A DNA stretch of 64,000 bases from Yersinia nurmii (GTDB lineage Bacteria > Pseudomonadota > Gammaproteobacteria > Enterobacterales > Enterobacteriaceae). The stretch covers positions 62,001 through 126,000 of the forward strand of contig NZ_CPYD01000014.1 of the NCBI RefSeq assembly GCF_001112925.1. The letters are read 5' to 3'. Made by a program: the position numbers and the translations under genes. Each line of letters opens with the position of its first letter. Within the stretch, counting starts at the first letter, position 1. The notes beneath the pieces were generated by a model that was not told the origin of the DNA, did not search any database, and was given only the letters and a program-made list of their open reading frames with translations. Shown in pieces: positions 32,655-43,968 of this stretch.

Positions 32655-34889
32655 TTAATTACCGTGCAAGCGGCGGGCATCTATCACATCCGGCAACTGA
32701 TTGAGCTTAGCTAACACCCGACCTAATACCTGTAGGTTATAGATTTCAATATCCATATCGATGGTAGCCAGCATCTTTTTGGTATCACTACGGCTGGCGA
32801 CACCCAGTACGTTGACTTTTTCGTTAGCCAAAATAGTGGTGATGTCACGTAGTAAGCCGCTGCGATCGTTGGCTGTGACCCGCACCACCAGCGAATACCC
32901 ACTGGAATAGCTTTCTCCCCATACTGCATCAACAATGCGTTCCGGCGCGTGAGATTGCAGATCCAGCAGTTGTTCACAATCGGCGCGATGAATGGAAATC
33001 CCCCGCCCCTGAGTAATAAAACCCACGATTTCATCACCCGGAATCGGCTGACAGCAACGTGCGATGTGATGCATCAGATTACCGACACCTTCCACCACAA
33101 TGCGTCCGCTGTCTTTACTGCTATTGCGGGATGGCTGCTGGGTTTTGTTGGTCAGATGGCGTAACGCCTCCAGATCGGCTTCTTCCGCCGTAGGTTTGTT
33201 AAGCTTCCCTTGCAGGAAGTTCACCATCTGATTTAGACGAATATCACCGCCGCCAATGGCCGCTAACACTTCATCCAGAGAATTCATGTTATAGCGTGGA
33301 ACCAGCAGCTTTTCGGCCTCTTTCAGGCTGATATCCATATGTTCGAGTTCGTCGTCCAGCATCTGACGACCAGCCAGAATATTTTTATCGCGATCCTGTT
33401 TCCGGAACCAGTTATGAATCTTGGAACGACCGCGACTGGTGGTGACATAACCGAGGTTCGGGTTCAGCCAGTCACGGCTTGGATTCGGCTGCTTTTGGGT
33501 GATAATTTCGATCTGATCGCCCATTTGCAACTGATAGGTAAAGGGCACAATGCGTCCGCCGATCTTGGCTCCGATACAACGGTGACCCACGTCGCTGTGG
33601 ATATGATAGGCAAAGTCCAGCGGCGTAGAACCGGCTGGCAAATCAATTACATCGCCTTTTGGCGTAAACACATACACCCGATCGTCGAACACCTGGCTAC
33701 GCACTTCATCCAGCATTTCGCCAGAGTCGGCCATTTCTTCCTGCCACGCGATCAGTTTGCGCAGCCAAGCAATACGCCCTTCATAGCCTGAACGTCCTGC
33801 TGCAACCGCCCCTTCTTTGTATTTCCAGTGAGCGGCGACACCCAGTTCCGCATCCTCATGCATCTGGCGGGTTCGAATTTGAATCTCCAGCGTTTTTCCA
33901 CGCGGACCAAGCACCACGGTGTGGATCGACTGATAACCATTAGGCTTAGGGTTGGCTACGTAGTCGTCGAATTCATCTGGCAAATGACGGAAATGAGTAT
34001 GCACAATACCTAATGCAGCATAGCAATCTTGCAAGCGCTCAACCACCACGCGCACCGCGCGAACGTCAAACAGCTCATCGAACGCCAGCGACTTCTTCTG
34101 CATTTTGCGCCAGATACTGTAGATATGTTTAGGACGGCCATAAATATCCGCTTTGATTCCTTCATCAGCCATGGCTTGACGTAAAGAAGCAACAAAATCG
34201 TCGATAAACTGTTCGCGATCGATGCGGCGCTCGTGAAGCAACTTGGCGATCTGTTTGTATTCATCAGGATGCAGATAACGGAAACAGAAATCTTCCAGCT
34301 CCCATTTAATCTGACCAATCCCCAAACGGTTAGCCAACGGCGCATAGATATTGGAACATTCCTTGGCCGCCAGCACGCGTTCATCTTCCGGTGCGTCTTT
34401 GACTTCCCGCAGATGAGCGATACGTTCCGCCAGTTTAATGACCACACAGCGGAAATCTTCCACCATTGCCAGTAGCATACGGCGGACATTATCCACCTGC
34501 TCTGAACTCATCGAATCATTAGTGGTGGCCTTGAGCTGGCGAATGGCATCCATATCCCGCACGCCGTGCACCAGATAGGTAATGCCTTTGCCAAACTGTT
34601 CGGTCAGGGTTTCTTCATTAACCACATTGGCATCAACCAATGGGAACAGCAGCGCCGCGCGCATACTGTCGTTATCCATACTCAGGGTGGAGAGGATTTC
34701 AACCATTTCAAGGCCGCGCCACAGCAGTAGCGAGGCATCGGGATGACCTTGTGTATGTTGTTCACAATAACGCCAAGTTTCGGCTAATCGCTCACATGAC
34801 TGCGGGTTGGGAAGACCCAAGCTGGCGATCCAATCGTCGAGAGCAAACTCGCCCGCCGGATTCAAATGTGCACTTCTTACCGCAACCAT
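32655..34889 (-). CDS. relA: GTP pyrophosphokinase RelA (ppGpp synthetase I)
   Basis: RelA makes (p)ppGpp on stalled ribosomes. It is 744 aa. The N-terminal hydrolase-like domain is inactive as in other RelA proteins: FPLVDANVV (residues 82-90) replaces the HDxxED metal motif. The synthetase domain has EFDDYVANPKPNGYQSIHT, with the EXDD motif typical of RelA rather than SpoT. TGS (VYVFTPKGDVIDLP), zinc-finger/Cys-rich (IARCCQPIPGDEI) and C-terminal ACT domains follow. GGGAGAAG precedes the ATG. It follows rlmD by 9 bp, so the two are probably cotranscribed. Confidence 0.98.
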   Translation of the reverse strand: MVAVRSAHLNPAGEFALDDWIASLGLPNPQSCERLAETWRYCEQHTQGHPDASLLLWRGLEMVEILSTLSMDNDSMRAALLFPLVDANVVNEETLTEQFGKGITYLVHGVRDMDAIRQLKATTNDSMSSEQVDNVRRMLLAMVEDFRCVVIKLAERIAHLREVKDAPEDERVLAAKECSNIYAPLANRLGIGQIKWELEDFCFRYLHPDEYKQIAKLLHERRIDREQFIDDFVASLRQAMADEGIKADIYGRPKHIYSIWRKMQKKSLAFDELFDVRAVRVVVERLQDCYAALGIVHTHFRHLPDEFDDYVANPKPNGYQSIHTVVLGPRGKTLEIQIRTRQMHEDAELGVAAHWKYKEGAVAAGRSGYEGRIAWLRKLIAWQEEMADSGEMLDEVRSQVFDDRVYVFTPKGDVIDLPAGSTPLDFAYHIHSDVGHRCIGAKIGGRIVPFTYQLQMGDQIEIITQKQPNPSRDWLNPNLGYVTTSRGRSKIHNWFRKQDRDKNILAGRQMLDDELEHMDISLKEAEKLLVPRYNMNSLDEVLAAIGGGDIRLNQMVNFLQGKLNKPTAEEADLEALRHLTNKTQQPSRNSSKDSGRIVVEGVGNLMHHIARCCQPIPGDEIVGFITQGRGISIHRADCEQLLDLQSHAPERIVDAVWGESYSSGYSLVVRVTANDRSGLLRDITTILANEKVNVLGVASRSDTKKMLATIDMDIEIYNLQVLGRVLAKLNQLPDVIDARRLHGN

Positions 34890-34898
34890 AACTTCTCC

Positions 34899-36233
34899 CT
34901 ACTCAGCGGCCAGTGGATCCTGTTGTATAAACAGCGCCATTGACTCAAGATGCCCCGTGTGCGGAAACATATCTAACATTCGCACACGTGCAAGACGGTA
35001 ACCGGCGTCGATCAGCACGTGGCTATCTCGTGCCAAAGTGGTGGGATTACAAGAGACATATACCACCCGCTTCGGCGCCAGCTTCACTATATGTAACATG
35101 ACCCCGGCCGCACCTGCCCGCGCCGGGTCCAGCAATATTTTATCAAAACCTTGGCTCGCCCAAGGCTGTTTATTGATCTCGTCCTCTAAATTCTCATGAA
35201 AGAACGAAACATTAGCTAAACCATTAATCTGCGCATTATATTGCCCATTAGCTACCAGTGTCGCAACTCCTTCTATACCCACAACTTGCAGGGCATGGCG
35301 CGCTAACGGCAAAGTAAAATTACCCATACCGCAGAATAAATCCAAAACGCGCTCATTCGATTGCACATCCAGCCATTCCAGCGCCTGCGCCACCATTTTC
35401 TCATTTACCGTGGCATTGACCTGAATAAAATCGCGCGGATTAAACGCTAAGCGTAGACCTTCTATCTGATAGTAAGGCTCCTCACCGCTTAAACGCTCAA
35501 TATGATCGCTGTCGGGAGCCAGATAAATCGCGACCTTTTCGCGCAGAGAAAAAGCCTGTAACGCAGCGCGATCGGCGGTACTCAAGCTATCAAGATGGCG
35601 TAGTGTCAGCAACGGTCCGTTATCGGCCAGCACCAATTCTACGTGTCCTAAGCGTTTAACGGCCCGCAGTTCTGACAAACAGCGATAAAGCGGCGCTAAC
35701 AGGCGCTCGAGCTCTGGTCGCAGTACCGGGCAGGTTTTTATCGCCACCAAATCGTGGGAACCGACTTTGCGAAACCCCATGATCAAACGCTGCTGTTTAG
35801 GTTGGTAGTACAACCCTAAGCGCGCTCGCCGTCGATAACCGTATTCAGTCCCGCAGATGACAGGCTCTGCCTCCACGGTCACGCCAGTTTCTCGCGCAAT
35901 TAAGCGTTGCAGATGAGCAGCCTTACTGCTCTGCTGTAAGTGGGTATCGGCATGTTGCTGCTGGCAGCCGCCGCAGGTTCCAAAATGCGGGCAATGGGGA
36001 GCGACTCTCTCAGCACAGGGCTTCAGTAAACGCTGAAGCTTCCCACGGGAAAACTGACGTTTTTCTTCGGTTAGCTGTATCTCGGCCTGCTCTCCGGGTA
36101 GCATACCGGGGACAAAAATAGCCTTACCTTGATAATGTGCAACGCCCTGCCCTAAAGGATCTAGGTCGTCAGCGGTCACGGTTATCATTTGCCGAGTCGT
36201 CACGCGGCGGTTTGGAGAGTAGAATTGCGCCAT
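34899..36233 (-). CDS. rlmD: 23S rRNA (uracil-1939-C5)-methyltransferase RlmD
   Basis: RlmD (RumA) methylates U1939 of 23S rRNA. It is 444 aa. The TRAM domain is N-terminal. The 4Fe-4S cysteines are in [10 protein letters not shown] with a further upstream Cys. The SAM motif [16 protein letters not shown] is near residue 295 and the catalytic Cys lies in [12 protein letters not shown] near residue 396. It diverges from barA with only 60 bp between starts, and is followed by relA. Confidence 0.97.
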   Translation of the reverse strand: MAQFYSPNRRVTTRQMITVTADDLDPLGQGVAHYQGKAIFVPGMLPGEQAEIQLTEEKRQFSRGKLQRLLKPCAERVAPHCPHFGTCGGCQQQHADTHLQQSSKAAHLQRLIARETGVTVEAEPVICGTEYGYRRRARLGLYYQPKQQRLIMGFRKVGSHDLVAIKTCPVLRPELERLLAPLYRCLSELRAVKRLGHVELVLADNGPLLTLRHLDSLSTADRAALQAFSLREKVAIYLAPDSDHIERLSGEEPYYQIEGLRLAFNPRDFIQVNATVNEKMVAQALEWLDVQSNERVLDLFCGMGNFTLPLARHALQVVGIEGVATLVANGQYNAQINGLANVSFFHENLEDEINKQPWASQGFDKILLDPARAGAAGVMLHIVKLAPKRVVYVSCNPTTLARDSHVLIDAGYRLARVRMLDMFPHTGHLESMALFIQQDPLAAE

Positions 36234-36293
36234 AATTATTGATGAGTATGCGTTGGTTTTCGTAAGCTGCTAATTCTCCCACATTGGAATACC

Positions 36294-39080
36294 ATGACCA
36301 AATACAGTCTTCGCGCGCGCATGATGATACTAATCTTAGCTCCCACGCTGCTTCTTGGGCTATTACTCAGTACATCTTTTATGGTGCATCGATATAATGA
36401 ACTGCAAAACCAAGTAGTTAACGCAGGAACCAGTATTATCGAACCGCTGGCGGTTGCCAGTGAATATGGAATGACGTTCCGTAATCGAGACACCGTCAGA
36501 CAGTTAATTAATCTGTTACATCGCCGTCATTCAAATATTGTGCGTTCAATTACCGTTTTTGACGCAGATAATAATCTTTTTGTCACATCCAACTATAATT
36601 ACAACTCGTCACAATTAAGGTTGCCGAATAATATTCCGATCCCCAGTTCTTTGATGCTGACCTACCGAGGGGATTCGTTAATCTTAAGAATGCCCATCGT
36701 CTCGGAATATAATATCTCCAGTGACAGGCCACCAGAAGCCAATATTAGCAACCGTCCGTTGGGTTATATTGCCATCGATCTGGATTTACAATCAGTACGA
36801 CTTCAGCAATATAAAGAAGTATTTATCTCTACGTTATTGCTATTGTTCTGCCTGTGTATTGCCATTTTGTTTGCCTATCGTCTGATGCGCGATGTTACCG
36901 GCCCTATCCGTAATATGGTGAATACCGTAGACCGGATTCGGCGCGGCCAGCTGGATAGTCGGGTGGAAGGACACATGCTGGGAGAATTGGATATTCTGAA
37001 AAACGGGATTAACTCGATGGCCATGTCGCTGGCGGCCTACCACGAGGAAATGCAGCAGAATATCGATCAGGCCACCTCAGATCTGCGGGAAACGCTGGAA
37101 CAGATGGAAATCCAGAACGTTGAGCTGGGTCTGGCGAAGAAACGGGCGCAGGAAGCGGCGCGAATTAAATCCGAGTTTCTGGCCAATATGTCCCACGAAT
37201 TACGCACGCCGCTGAATGGCGTAATCGGTTTCACCCGTCAGACGCTAAAAACCGCCCTAACGCCAACTCAAACAGATTACCTGCAAACCATCCAGCGTTC
37301 AGCCAATAATCTGCTGTGTATCATCAATGACGTATTGGATTTTTCCAAGCTAGAGGCCGAAAAACTGGTTTTGGAGCATATTCCATTCCCGCTACGTGAA
37401 ACCCTTGATGAAGTCGTTATTTTGCTGGCTCACACCGCACATGAAAAAGGGCTGGAACTAACGCTGCACGTCAATAATGATGTGCCTGAACAAGTGGTAG
37501 GCGACGCTATGCGCTTGCAGCAAGTCATGACCAATCTGCTGGGCAATGCCATCAAGTTTACCGAAAATGGTAACGTAGATATCCACGTAAGCCTGCTATC
37601 GCAGACAGCACGACAAATTAAGCTGGCGGTGGAAATTCAGGACACCGGCATCGGTATTTCCGAACAGCAGCAGTCTCAGCTGTTTCAGGCTTTCCGCCAG
37701 GCAGATGCCAGCATTTCCCGCCGCCACGGCGGCACCGGGCTAGGCTTGGTAATAACCGAGCGTCTGGTGAAAGAAATGGACGGCGATATTAGCTTCCGTA
37801 GCGAATTAAATCGTGGCTCAACCTTCCGTTTCCATATCACTTTGGATCTCAACGAAGGCATGGTCTATCGCCAGCCAACCATGGAGCAGCTCGCCGGCAA
37901 GCATTTAGCCTATATCGAACGGAACCCGGCGGCGGCGCAGGCCACGTTGGATATGTTGAGCATTACGCCTCTGCGAGTGACTCACAGCCCGACCCTAGCT
38001 CAACTTCCTGATAAATATTACGATTTCCTACTGGTCGGCGTTCCGATTCCTTTCCGCACGAATATGGCAGGTCATCAGGATAAACTGTTGGCAGCACTAA
38101 AAATTGCCGATCATGTAATTCTGGCGTTACCAAGCCAGTCTCAGGTTGATGCTGAGCAATTAAAACAGTTAGGTGCCAAAGCCTGTTTGGTGAAACCGAT
38201 TTCCAGCAATCGCCTGATGCCACTGTTGCTGAGGGAAGACCCGCTAGCATTACCCGCACCAAACGAAAACGAACCAAAAAGACCGCGTCTGCCGCTACGC
38301 GTGATGGCGGTGGATGACAATCCTGCGAATCTAAAACTGATAGGCACGCTGCTGGAAGAACAGGTGGAAGAAACCATTCTGTGTGAAAGCGGTGAAAAAG
38401 CCATTGCCGTCGCCCGCGAACATGCTCTGGACGTGATTTTGATGGATATTCAGATGCCAGAAGTGGACGGTATTCGCGCCAGTGAGTTAATTCATCAATT
38501 ACCTAATCATGTTAATACGCCAATAATTGCCGTCACCGCACACGCCATTAGTGGCCAACAGGAGCAGTTCCTCAAGCTTGGTATGGCTGATTATCTGGCT
38601 AAACCTATTGATGAAACCCGGTTGACGCAGGCACTGGCGCGTTTTTATCAACATGAACAAACGACCGTTCAGAATTCTGCCGCGGTAATTACCTCGCGAT
38701 CTGCGGGCTGGGAAGATTCGATTAACTGGCCGCTAGCTATCCGTCAGGCCGCCAATAAAGAAGATTTGGCGCAGGAGCTATTGGTTATGTTATTGGCGTT
38801 TCTCCCGCAGGTCACACAGCGGGTCAACGCCATTGTGGAAGGCGCAGACGACGAGGATATCGTTAATCTGATCCATAAATTACACGGTAGCTGCGCGTGC
38901 AGCGGCGTTCCGAGACTAAAACGGCTGTGTTTCTATATTGAGCAACAGCTACGGCAAAAGGCTGACAATCAGGATTTATTGCCCGAATGGTTGGAATTAC
39001 TCGATGAAATAGAGAATGTCATTCAGGCAGCGAAAATTCATATAGACCAACCGCCGTCGCCTGAATCAAAGGAAAGTTAA
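36294..39080 (+). CDS. barA: Hybrid sensor kinase BarA
   Basis: BarA phosphorylates UvrY, which activates CsrB/CsrC small RNAs and so opposes CsrA; its signals include short-chain carboxylates. It is 928 aa. TM1 is at about residues 10-32, the periplasmic sensor at 33-175, TM2 at about 176-196, and a HAMP domain follows. HisKA has H301 in [12 protein letters not shown]; HATPase includes the GTGLGL box. The receiver domain phospho-acceptor is D718 in [11 protein letters not shown], and the C-terminal HPt has H864 in [10 protein letters not shown]. All phosphorelay residues are intact. uvrY is not in the window. Confidence 0.97.
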   Translation: MTKYSLRARMMILILAPTLLLGLLLSTSFMVHRYNELQNQVVNAGTSIIEPLAVASEYGMTFRNRDTVRQLINLLHRRHSNIVRSITVFDADNNLFVTSNYNYNSSQLRLPNNIPIPSSLMLTYRGDSLILRMPIVSEYNISSDRPPEANISNRPLGYIAIDLDLQSVRLQQYKEVFISTLLLLFCLCIAILFAYRLMRDVTGPIRNMVNTVDRIRRGQLDSRVEGHMLGELDILKNGINSMAMSLAAYHEEMQQNIDQATSDLRETLEQMEIQNVELGLAKKRAQEAARIKSEFLANMSHELRTPLNGVIGFTRQTLKTALTPTQTDYLQTIQRSANNLLCIINDVLDFSKLEAEKLVLEHIPFPLRETLDEVVILLAHTAHEKGLELTLHVNNDVPEQVVGDAMRLQQVMTNLLGNAIKFTENGNVDIHVSLLSQTARQIKLAVEIQDTGIGISEQQQSQLFQAFRQADASISRRHGGTGLGLVITERLVKEMDGDISFRSELNRGSTFRFHITLDLNEGMVYRQPTMEQLAGKHLAYIERNPAAAQATLDMLSITPLRVTHSPTLAQLPDKYYDFLLVGVPIPFRTNMAGHQDKLLAALKIADHVILALPSQSQVDAEQLKQLGAKACLVKPISSNRLMPLLLREDPLALPAPNENEPKRPRLPLRVMAVDDNPANLKLIGTLLEEQVEETILCESGEKAIAVAREHALDVILMDIQMPEVDGIRASELIHQLPNHVNTPIIAVTAHAISGQQEQFLKLGMADYLAKPIDETRLTQALARFYQHEQTTVQNSAAVITSRSAGWEDSINWPLAIRQAANKEDLAQELLVMLLAFLPQVTQRVNAIVEGADDEDIVNLIHKLHGSCACSGVPRLKRLCFYIEQQLRQKADNQDLLPEWLELLDEIENVIQAAKIHIDQPPSPESKES

Positions 39081-39095
39081 ACGGGAATAGGTAAA

Positions 39096-39125
39096 ATTCG
39101 GGGCCGAAATATTCCGGCCCCGAAT
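39096..39125. terminator. Bidirectional terminator between barA and degP
   Basis: An 11-bp perfect stem (ATTCGGGGCCG at 39096-39106, CGGCCCCGAAT at 39115-39125) sits between the convergent barA and degP stops. Confidence 0.8.
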
Positions 39126-39134
39126 CGCTGATAA

Positions 39135-40565
39135 TTACTGAGCTAACAGATAAATATCGGTATCACCACGATGAATACTCAAAGCCAGCACTGCAGGCTT
39201 AGCATCGAGAATCTTACGTAACTCACCGAGATTTAGCGTCGGTTTCTGGTTTACACCGGTAATAATATCGCCTTTTTTCAGGCCGATACGCGCAGCGGCA
39301 GAGCCTTCTTTCACGCTATCTACCTTCACGCCTTTCTTACCTGCGGCATCAAAGTTGCTCAGTTCAGCGCCTTCAATCCCTGTGTAAATATTGCCAGACG
39401 CAACCTGTGCCTGAGAACCCTGCTCCAGCGTGATATCGACGGTAATCGGTTTACCTTCCCGCAACAGGCCCAGCGTTATTTTGCTGCCCACCGGCAGTGT
39501 GCCAATCTCAGCGCGGAAGGCGGCAAAGCTGGAGATGGCTTTTCCGTTCATGGTCACAATCACATCACCGGCTTTAATACCGGCTTTTGCCGCTGAAGAC
39601 TTCGGCAATACCTGACTGATAAAGGCACCTTTCTGTGCGTCCACGTTCATGGCTTTAGCCAATTCGGAGTTCAGTTCGGTCCCCATAATTCCCAGTTCGC
39701 CGCGTTTCACTTGGCCAAACTCCACCATTTGCGACGTCAGGTTTTTCACCATATTACTTGGGATAGCGAAACCAATACCGATATTGCCACCGTCCGGAGC
39801 CAGAATAGCGGTGTTAATCCCGATCAGTTCACCGTTCAAATTCACCAGAGCGCCGCCGGAGTTACCACGGTTAATTGCAGCATCGGTCTGGATAAAGTTT
39901 TCGTAGTTTTCAACGTTCAGGCCACTGCGCCCTAGTGCCGAAACGATACCGGATGTTGCAGTTTCTCCTAATCCATAAGGGTTACCGATCGCTACGGTAT
40001 AGTCACCCACCCGCAGTTGATCGGAATCGGCCATTTTGATCGCCGTTAGATTTTTAAAGTCTTTCAACTGGATCAAGGCAATATCGGTACGCGGATCTTT
40101 ACCGATCACTTTGGCGTCGAATTTACGCCCATCGCTCAACTGCACCTGAATTTTATTCGCATTTTCTACTACGTGGTTATTGGTCACCACATAGCCTTTC
40201 GCAGCATCAATCACTACGCCAGCACCCAATCCACGGAATTCTTTCTGAGTTGGCTGACCATCGCCTCCCCCCTGCCCGCCCTGACACAGCGGTGAACCCT
40301 GGAAAGGCGAACCCTCCTGACACAGCGGTGAATTTCCGCCGAAGAACTGTTGGAACTGATCTGGCATCCCGGTACTTTTTACCGAAGCACTGCCTTCCAC
40401 GTTGATGCTGACCACCGATGGCATGACCTTTTCTAGCATCGGCGCCAGACTAGGGAGCTGCTGGGTGCTGGATGAGGCGGTTTCTGCGGCAACGGCAGAG
40501 ACCGGCCCCATGGCGAAACCAATGCTTAATGCCAATGCGCTTAACACTAACGTTGTTTTTTTCAT
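39135..40565 (-). CDS. degP: Periplasmic serine protease/chaperone DegP (HtrA)
   Basis: DegP degrades or refolds damaged envelope proteins. It is 476 aa from the ATG at 40565; the upstream 24-codon extension is not part of the family. The signal peptide ends near VSAVAAE. The catalytic triad is visible in TNNHVV (His), RTDIALI (Asp) and GNSGGAL (Ser). Two PDZ domains follow. The LA loop keeps both cysteines in a repeated GSPLCQ-like stretch. Loss of HtrA is known to attenuate Yersinia and Salmonella. The likely regulator is sigma-E, from the promoter candidate upstream. Confidence 0.97.
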   Translation of the reverse strand: MKKTTLVLSALALSIGFAMGPVSAVAAETASSSTQQLPSLAPMLEKVMPSVVSINVEGSASVKSTGMPDQFQQFFGGNSPLCQEGSPFQGSPLCQGGQGGGDGQPTQKEFRGLGAGVVIDAAKGYVVTNNHVVENANKIQVQLSDGRKFDAKVIGKDPRTDIALIQLKDFKNLTAIKMADSDQLRVGDYTVAIGNPYGLGETATSGIVSALGRSGLNVENYENFIQTDAAINRGNSGGALVNLNGELIGINTAILAPDGGNIGIGFAIPSNMVKNLTSQMVEFGQVKRGELGIMGTELNSELAKAMNVDAQKGAFISQVLPKSSAAKAGIKAGDVIVTMNGKAISSFAAFRAEIGTLPVGSKITLGLLREGKPITVDITLEQGSQAQVASGNIYTGIEGAELSNFDAAGKKGVKVDSVKEGSAAARIGLKKGDIITGVNQKPTLNLGELRKILDAKPAVLALSIHRGDTDIYLLAQ

Positions 40566-40643
40566 GGGTCGGTTCTCTTTCTCTCTATATACAAATAGCA
40601 AGTTAATTAATAGTTTCTGACTAACTAATCGAGTCATGCAAAG

Positions 40644-40671
40644 TAAGAGTAGCCGTCAGAGCCTAAGTTCA
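40644..40671 (-). promoter_or_regulatory. Candidate sigma-E promoter of degP
   Basis: On the minus strand TGAACTT (40665-40671) and TCTTA (40644-40648) are separated by 16 bp, close to the sigma-E pattern GGAACTT-N16-TCTGA. E. coli degP is sigma-E dependent. The -10 match is imperfect. Confidence 0.4.
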
Positions 40672-40744
40672 TTAATACTGAATCTGTAATAGTAAAAATT
40701 GTTTACCGTCTTTACAAAACTCGACCTAATAAAAGTTAAATAAT

Positions 40745-40772
40745 AAAACGGCAGCAGAAACTTATTCTGCCG
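40745..40772 (-). terminator. Terminator overlapping the dgt stop
   Basis: A stem with one bulge (minus strand CGGCAGAA...TTCTGCTGCCG) is followed by TTTTATTA. The left arm overlaps the last codons of dgt. Confidence 0.65.
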
Positions 40773-42279
40773 CCATCAAACGACGATATTCATCATAGGC
40801 ATAAAGATCGGTCATACCGCTGATGTAATCCTGAATCAATCGAGCCCGATAATAATATTCGCTAATCTCTCGCTGCTCGGCGGATAAATGGCTCAAACCT
40901 TCTACTGCCTCGACATAGGCTAAACGGTGCTTAATCGAAAGTTTATGGTATAAGCGGGTTTCAATCGGATAACCGCGATGACTGTCCTCCGCGACCAACT
41001 GAGCGAAAGCCGCCTGCGGCATAGAGAGTAACGGGCTGTAAATATCAAGCAACCCACTGATAACCCGATAGCCTTGTAGCTCAAGTTGTTCAACTTCCGG
41101 ATGATTAAATACGTGTTTTGCCGCTACAGATTTAAAAATCTGTAATAATTTACAGGCTGGACTGGAATCCTCTAATAACGCCTGATTAAAGGTTCCATTA
41201 AATACGCTAGATAAATTATCAATAAATCGTTGAGCGGCATGGGGAACCAATTTACCGACGGTATATACCCGTAAATACATAAAGAATTGATCTTCCGAAC
41301 TCCTTCGCCCTTGAATTCGTTCAACCTTCCGCGCCGCATTCCAAATTATTTTATCAAACAAATCGCCGGATACGACTTCACCCCATTCGTTCTTCAAATG
41401 TTCAAATAGCTGTTCCACGGTAAAGATGCTCTTTTCTACCGCATCTTCCAGATCGGCAATACAGTAAGAAATATCATCGGCAGCTTCCATAATATAAGTC
41501 AGCGGGAAGCGATCGAATTCTCCCATATTCAATTCTCGTCTCAACCGCTCAACATATTCTTCTTCCGCCAAATAGAAACCGGGTTTTTTCATCAAATAGC
41601 TGTGGCTGGGAGGCGGGGGCGCAGACCAATAGGCAGGGCGGGTATATTTTAAAATACAACCAACCTGCGCGTAAGTCAGATTAAGCTTCAGCAAGGTATA
41701 AACCAAACGAATAGCTTGAGCATTACCTTCAAAATGACTGAGATCCTGTCGAATACGGCTGCGCAGCTGGTTCAATTCCTGCTGTCCTTCTGACAATCGC
41801 AGAAAACTAACCTCGCAACGATCCTGAGTTTGCGGCTCCGATCCGCAGCTAGCGGGGTCCATACGGCGGGAAAACCAATTATTGATTGCAGATTCGCCAA
41901 AATGTCCAAAAGGTGGGTTGCCGATGTCATGCATCAGACAGGCCATTTCTACAATACTTTCAAAAGGATCATGTAGCTTATCCAGACCTAATTCGTCGAT
42001 CCGTTTATCTTGTTTAAAGCGATTCAGTATTTCTTTAGCAATGTGCCGCCCCACCTGCTGAACCTCTAGCGAGTGGGTTAAGCGGCTACGAACCGCCGCA
42101 TTACGTTCTAACGGAAAAACCTGAGTCTTTTGCTGTAAACGCCGAATAGCCGCCGAATTGACGATGCGCCCGCGATCGCTCTCAAACTGGCGCACAATGT
42201 CATATTCATCTTCCGCGGTAATCGTTTGACTAAACGGACGCTGGAAACTGATTTTCTGCTTAAAGTCGATCCCGGACAT
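40762..42279 (-). CDS. dgt: Deoxyguanosinetriphosphate triphosphohydrolase
   Basis: Dgt converts dGTP to deoxyguanosine and triphosphate, limiting the dGTP pool. It is 505 aa from the second ATG. The HD-domain metal site shows in [15 protein letters not shown] and [16 protein letters not shown], with a later Asp in [16 protein letters not shown]. Two adjacent ATGs exist (42282, 42279); the inner one has better spacing from the GGGGGGA ribosome site and fits the family start. It diverges from mtnN. Confidence 0.96.
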   Translation of the reverse strand: MSGIDFKQKISFQRPFSQTITAEDEYDIVRQFESDRGRIVNSAAIRRLQQKTQVFPLERNAAVRSRLTHSLEVQQVGRHIAKEILNRFKQDKRIDELGLDKLHDPFESIVEMACLMHDIGNPPFGHFGESAINNWFSRRMDPASCGSEPQTQDRCEVSFLRLSEGQQELNQLRSRIRQDLSHFEGNAQAIRLVYTLLKLNLTYAQVGCILKYTRPAYWSAPPPPSHSYLMKKPGFYLAEEEYVERLRRELNMGEFDRFPLTYIMEAADDISYCIADLEDAVEKSIFTVEQLFEHLKNEWGEVVSGDLFDKIIWNAARKVERIQGRRSSEDQFFMYLRVYTVGKLVPHAAQRFIDNLSSVFNGTFNQALLEDSSPACKLLQIFKSVAAKHVFNHPEVEQLELQGYRVISGLLDIYSPLLSMPQAAFAQLVAEDSHRGYPIETRLYHKLSIKHRLAYVEAVEGLSHLSAEQREISEYYYRARLIQDYISGMTDLYAYDEYRRLMAAE

Positions 42280-42418
42280 CATTCCCCCCTGACGGTTGCA
42301 CCCTTATATCCACCCGCGACGCAACGCCATTGCACATTACCTGCAGCTCACTACAATGATAACCTACTGACAGAGAAAAACATGGTTATCCCCTTTTAAA
42401 AATTAGCGAGTATTCAAA

Positions 42419-43120
42419 ATGAAAGTAGGAATTATTGGCGCGATGGAACAAGAGGTTACTCTGCTACGCGACAAGATAGCAAACCGCCAGACCTTGTCAC
42501 GCGCAGGCTGTGAGATCTACACCGGCCAGTTGTATGGAGTAGAGGTTGCCCTGCTGAAATCCGGCATCGGTAAAGTCTCTGCGGCAATGGGCACCACATT
42601 ATTACTGGAACATTGCCAGCCTGACGTCGTCATTAATACCGGCTCCGCCGGCGGCCTAGCGGCCTCGCTGAACGTGGGTGACATTGTAGTTTCCGAAGAA
42701 GTGCGTTACCACGACGCGGATGTCACCGCCTTTGGTTATGAGGCTGGCCAAATGGCCGGTTGCCCAGCAGCCTTTACCGCAGATAACGCACTGATCGAAC
42801 TGGCTGAAACCTGCATCAAACAATTGAATCTTAATGCAGTACGCGGCCTGATTTGCAGCGGCGACGCCTTTATCAATGGCGCAGAGCCTTTGGCTCGTAT
42901 CCGCAAAACCTTCCCGAGCGTAGCTGCTGTAGAAATGGAAGCCGCCGCTATCGGCCATGTTTGTCACGCCTTCAATACCCCATTTGTCGTGGTGCGCGCA
43001 ATTTCTGACGTTGCCGATAAAGAATCGCATCTGAGCTTCGATGAGTTCCTGGTGGTAGCCGCTCAGCAATCAACGCTGATGATTGAAGCCATGCTAAAAA
43101 TGCTGTCCCAGCGCGCGTAA
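42419..43120 (+). CDS. mtnN: 5'-methylthioadenosine/S-adenosylhomocysteine nucleosidase
   Basis: MtnN (Pfs) cleaves adenine from MTA, SAH and 5'-deoxyadenosine; its SAH product feeds LuxS and AI-2. It is 233 aa. The catalytic Glu12 region is [13 protein letters not shown] and the catalytic Asp is in [28 protein letters not shown] is the conserved substrate segment. It starts the mtnN-btuF-yadS unit, with 2 bp to btuF. Confidence 0.98.
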   Translation: MKVGIIGAMEQEVTLLRDKIANRQTLSRAGCEIYTGQLYGVEVALLKSGIGKVSAAMGTTLLLEHCQPDVVINTGSAGGLAASLNVGDIVVSEEVRYHDADVTAFGYEAGQMAGCPAAFTADNALIELAETCIKQLNLNAVRGLICSGDAFINGAEPLARIRKTFPSVAAVEMEAAAIGHVCHAFNTPFVVVRAISDVADKESHLSFDEFLVVAAQQSTLMIEAMLKMLSQRA

Positions 43121-43122
43121 GC

Positions 43123-43962
43123 ATGAAATCAGGCTCACTGACATTCTGCCGCAGAGTCATATTCTGCGGCTTTTTGATCCTAGGAATGGCGATACCCGCA
43201 TTGGCAGCCGAGCGGGTCATCAGTCTGGCTCCTAGCACGACCGAACTGGCCTATGCCGCCGGTTTGGGGGATAAACTGGTCGCCGTCAGCGATTACTCCG
43301 ACTATCCTGAAGCGGCCAAAAATCTGGAGCATGTGGCTTCCTGGCAAGGGATTAATGTTGAAAAAATACTGGCGCTTAAGCCAGACCTGATTCTGGCCTG
43401 GCGCGGCGGTAATGCCCAACGCCCGCTCGATCAGTTGGCATCATTCGGTATTCCCATCTTTTATTCCGATCCCACTACTATTGAGCAGATCGCCGACGAT
43501 CTCGATAAACTGGCGGGATACAGCCCTGAACCGCAAAAAGCCCATCAGGCAGCGCAGCAAATTCGCTTACAGCGAGCAGAGCTGGCAAAGCATTATGGAA
43601 AAAATCAGCCACTGAAGGTATTGCTGCAATTTGGCACCCAGCCGCTGTTTACCACCTCCGGGCATACCTTACAAAGTGAAGTCGTCGCGCTGTGTGGCGG
43701 CGAAAATATTTTTGCAGATAGCCGCGTACCTTGGCCGCAAATCAGCCGTGAACAGGTACTTAACCGCCAGCCAAAGGCTATCGTTATCGCCGGCGGCGAT
43801 GAACAAATCAAGACGGTTCGCGCCTTCTGGCAGCCACAGCTCGATATCCCGGTTATTGCCGTCAATGAAGACTGGTTTAATCGCGCCAGCCCGCGTATCC
43901 TGCTCGCCGCTCAACAGCTGTGCCAGCAACTGGCCAGCATTTCATCCTCTGTCGCGGAGTAA
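43123..43962 (+). CDS. btuF: Vitamin B12 periplasmic binding protein BtuF
   Basis: BtuF delivers cobalamin to the BtuCD ABC transporter. It is 279 aa. The signal peptide ([19 protein letters not shown]) is cleaved near residue 28. A class III substrate-binding fold is seen: [17 protein letters not shown], the LILAWRGGN segment, and W/F residues lining the pocket. The start lies 2 bp after mtnN. btuCD are not in the window. Confidence 0.95.
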   Translation: MKSGSLTFCRRVIFCGFLILGMAIPALAAERVISLAPSTTELAYAAGLGDKLVAVSDYSDYPEAAKNLEHVASWQGINVEKILALKPDLILAWRGGNAQRPLDQLASFGIPIFYSDPTTIEQIADDLDKLAGYSPEPQKAHQAAQQIRLQRAELAKHYGKNQPLKVLLQFGTQPLFTTSGHTLQSEVVALCGGENIFADSRVPWPQISREQVLNRQPKAIVIAGGDEQIKTVRAFWQPQLDIPVIAVNEDWFNRASPRILLAAQQLCQQLASISSSVAE

Positions 43963-43968
43963 TCTCAA

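Noticed and set aside
32655-34889. RelA hydrolase site apparently mutated
   Set aside because: Loss of the HD metal motif is normal for RelA proteins and is not a defect.
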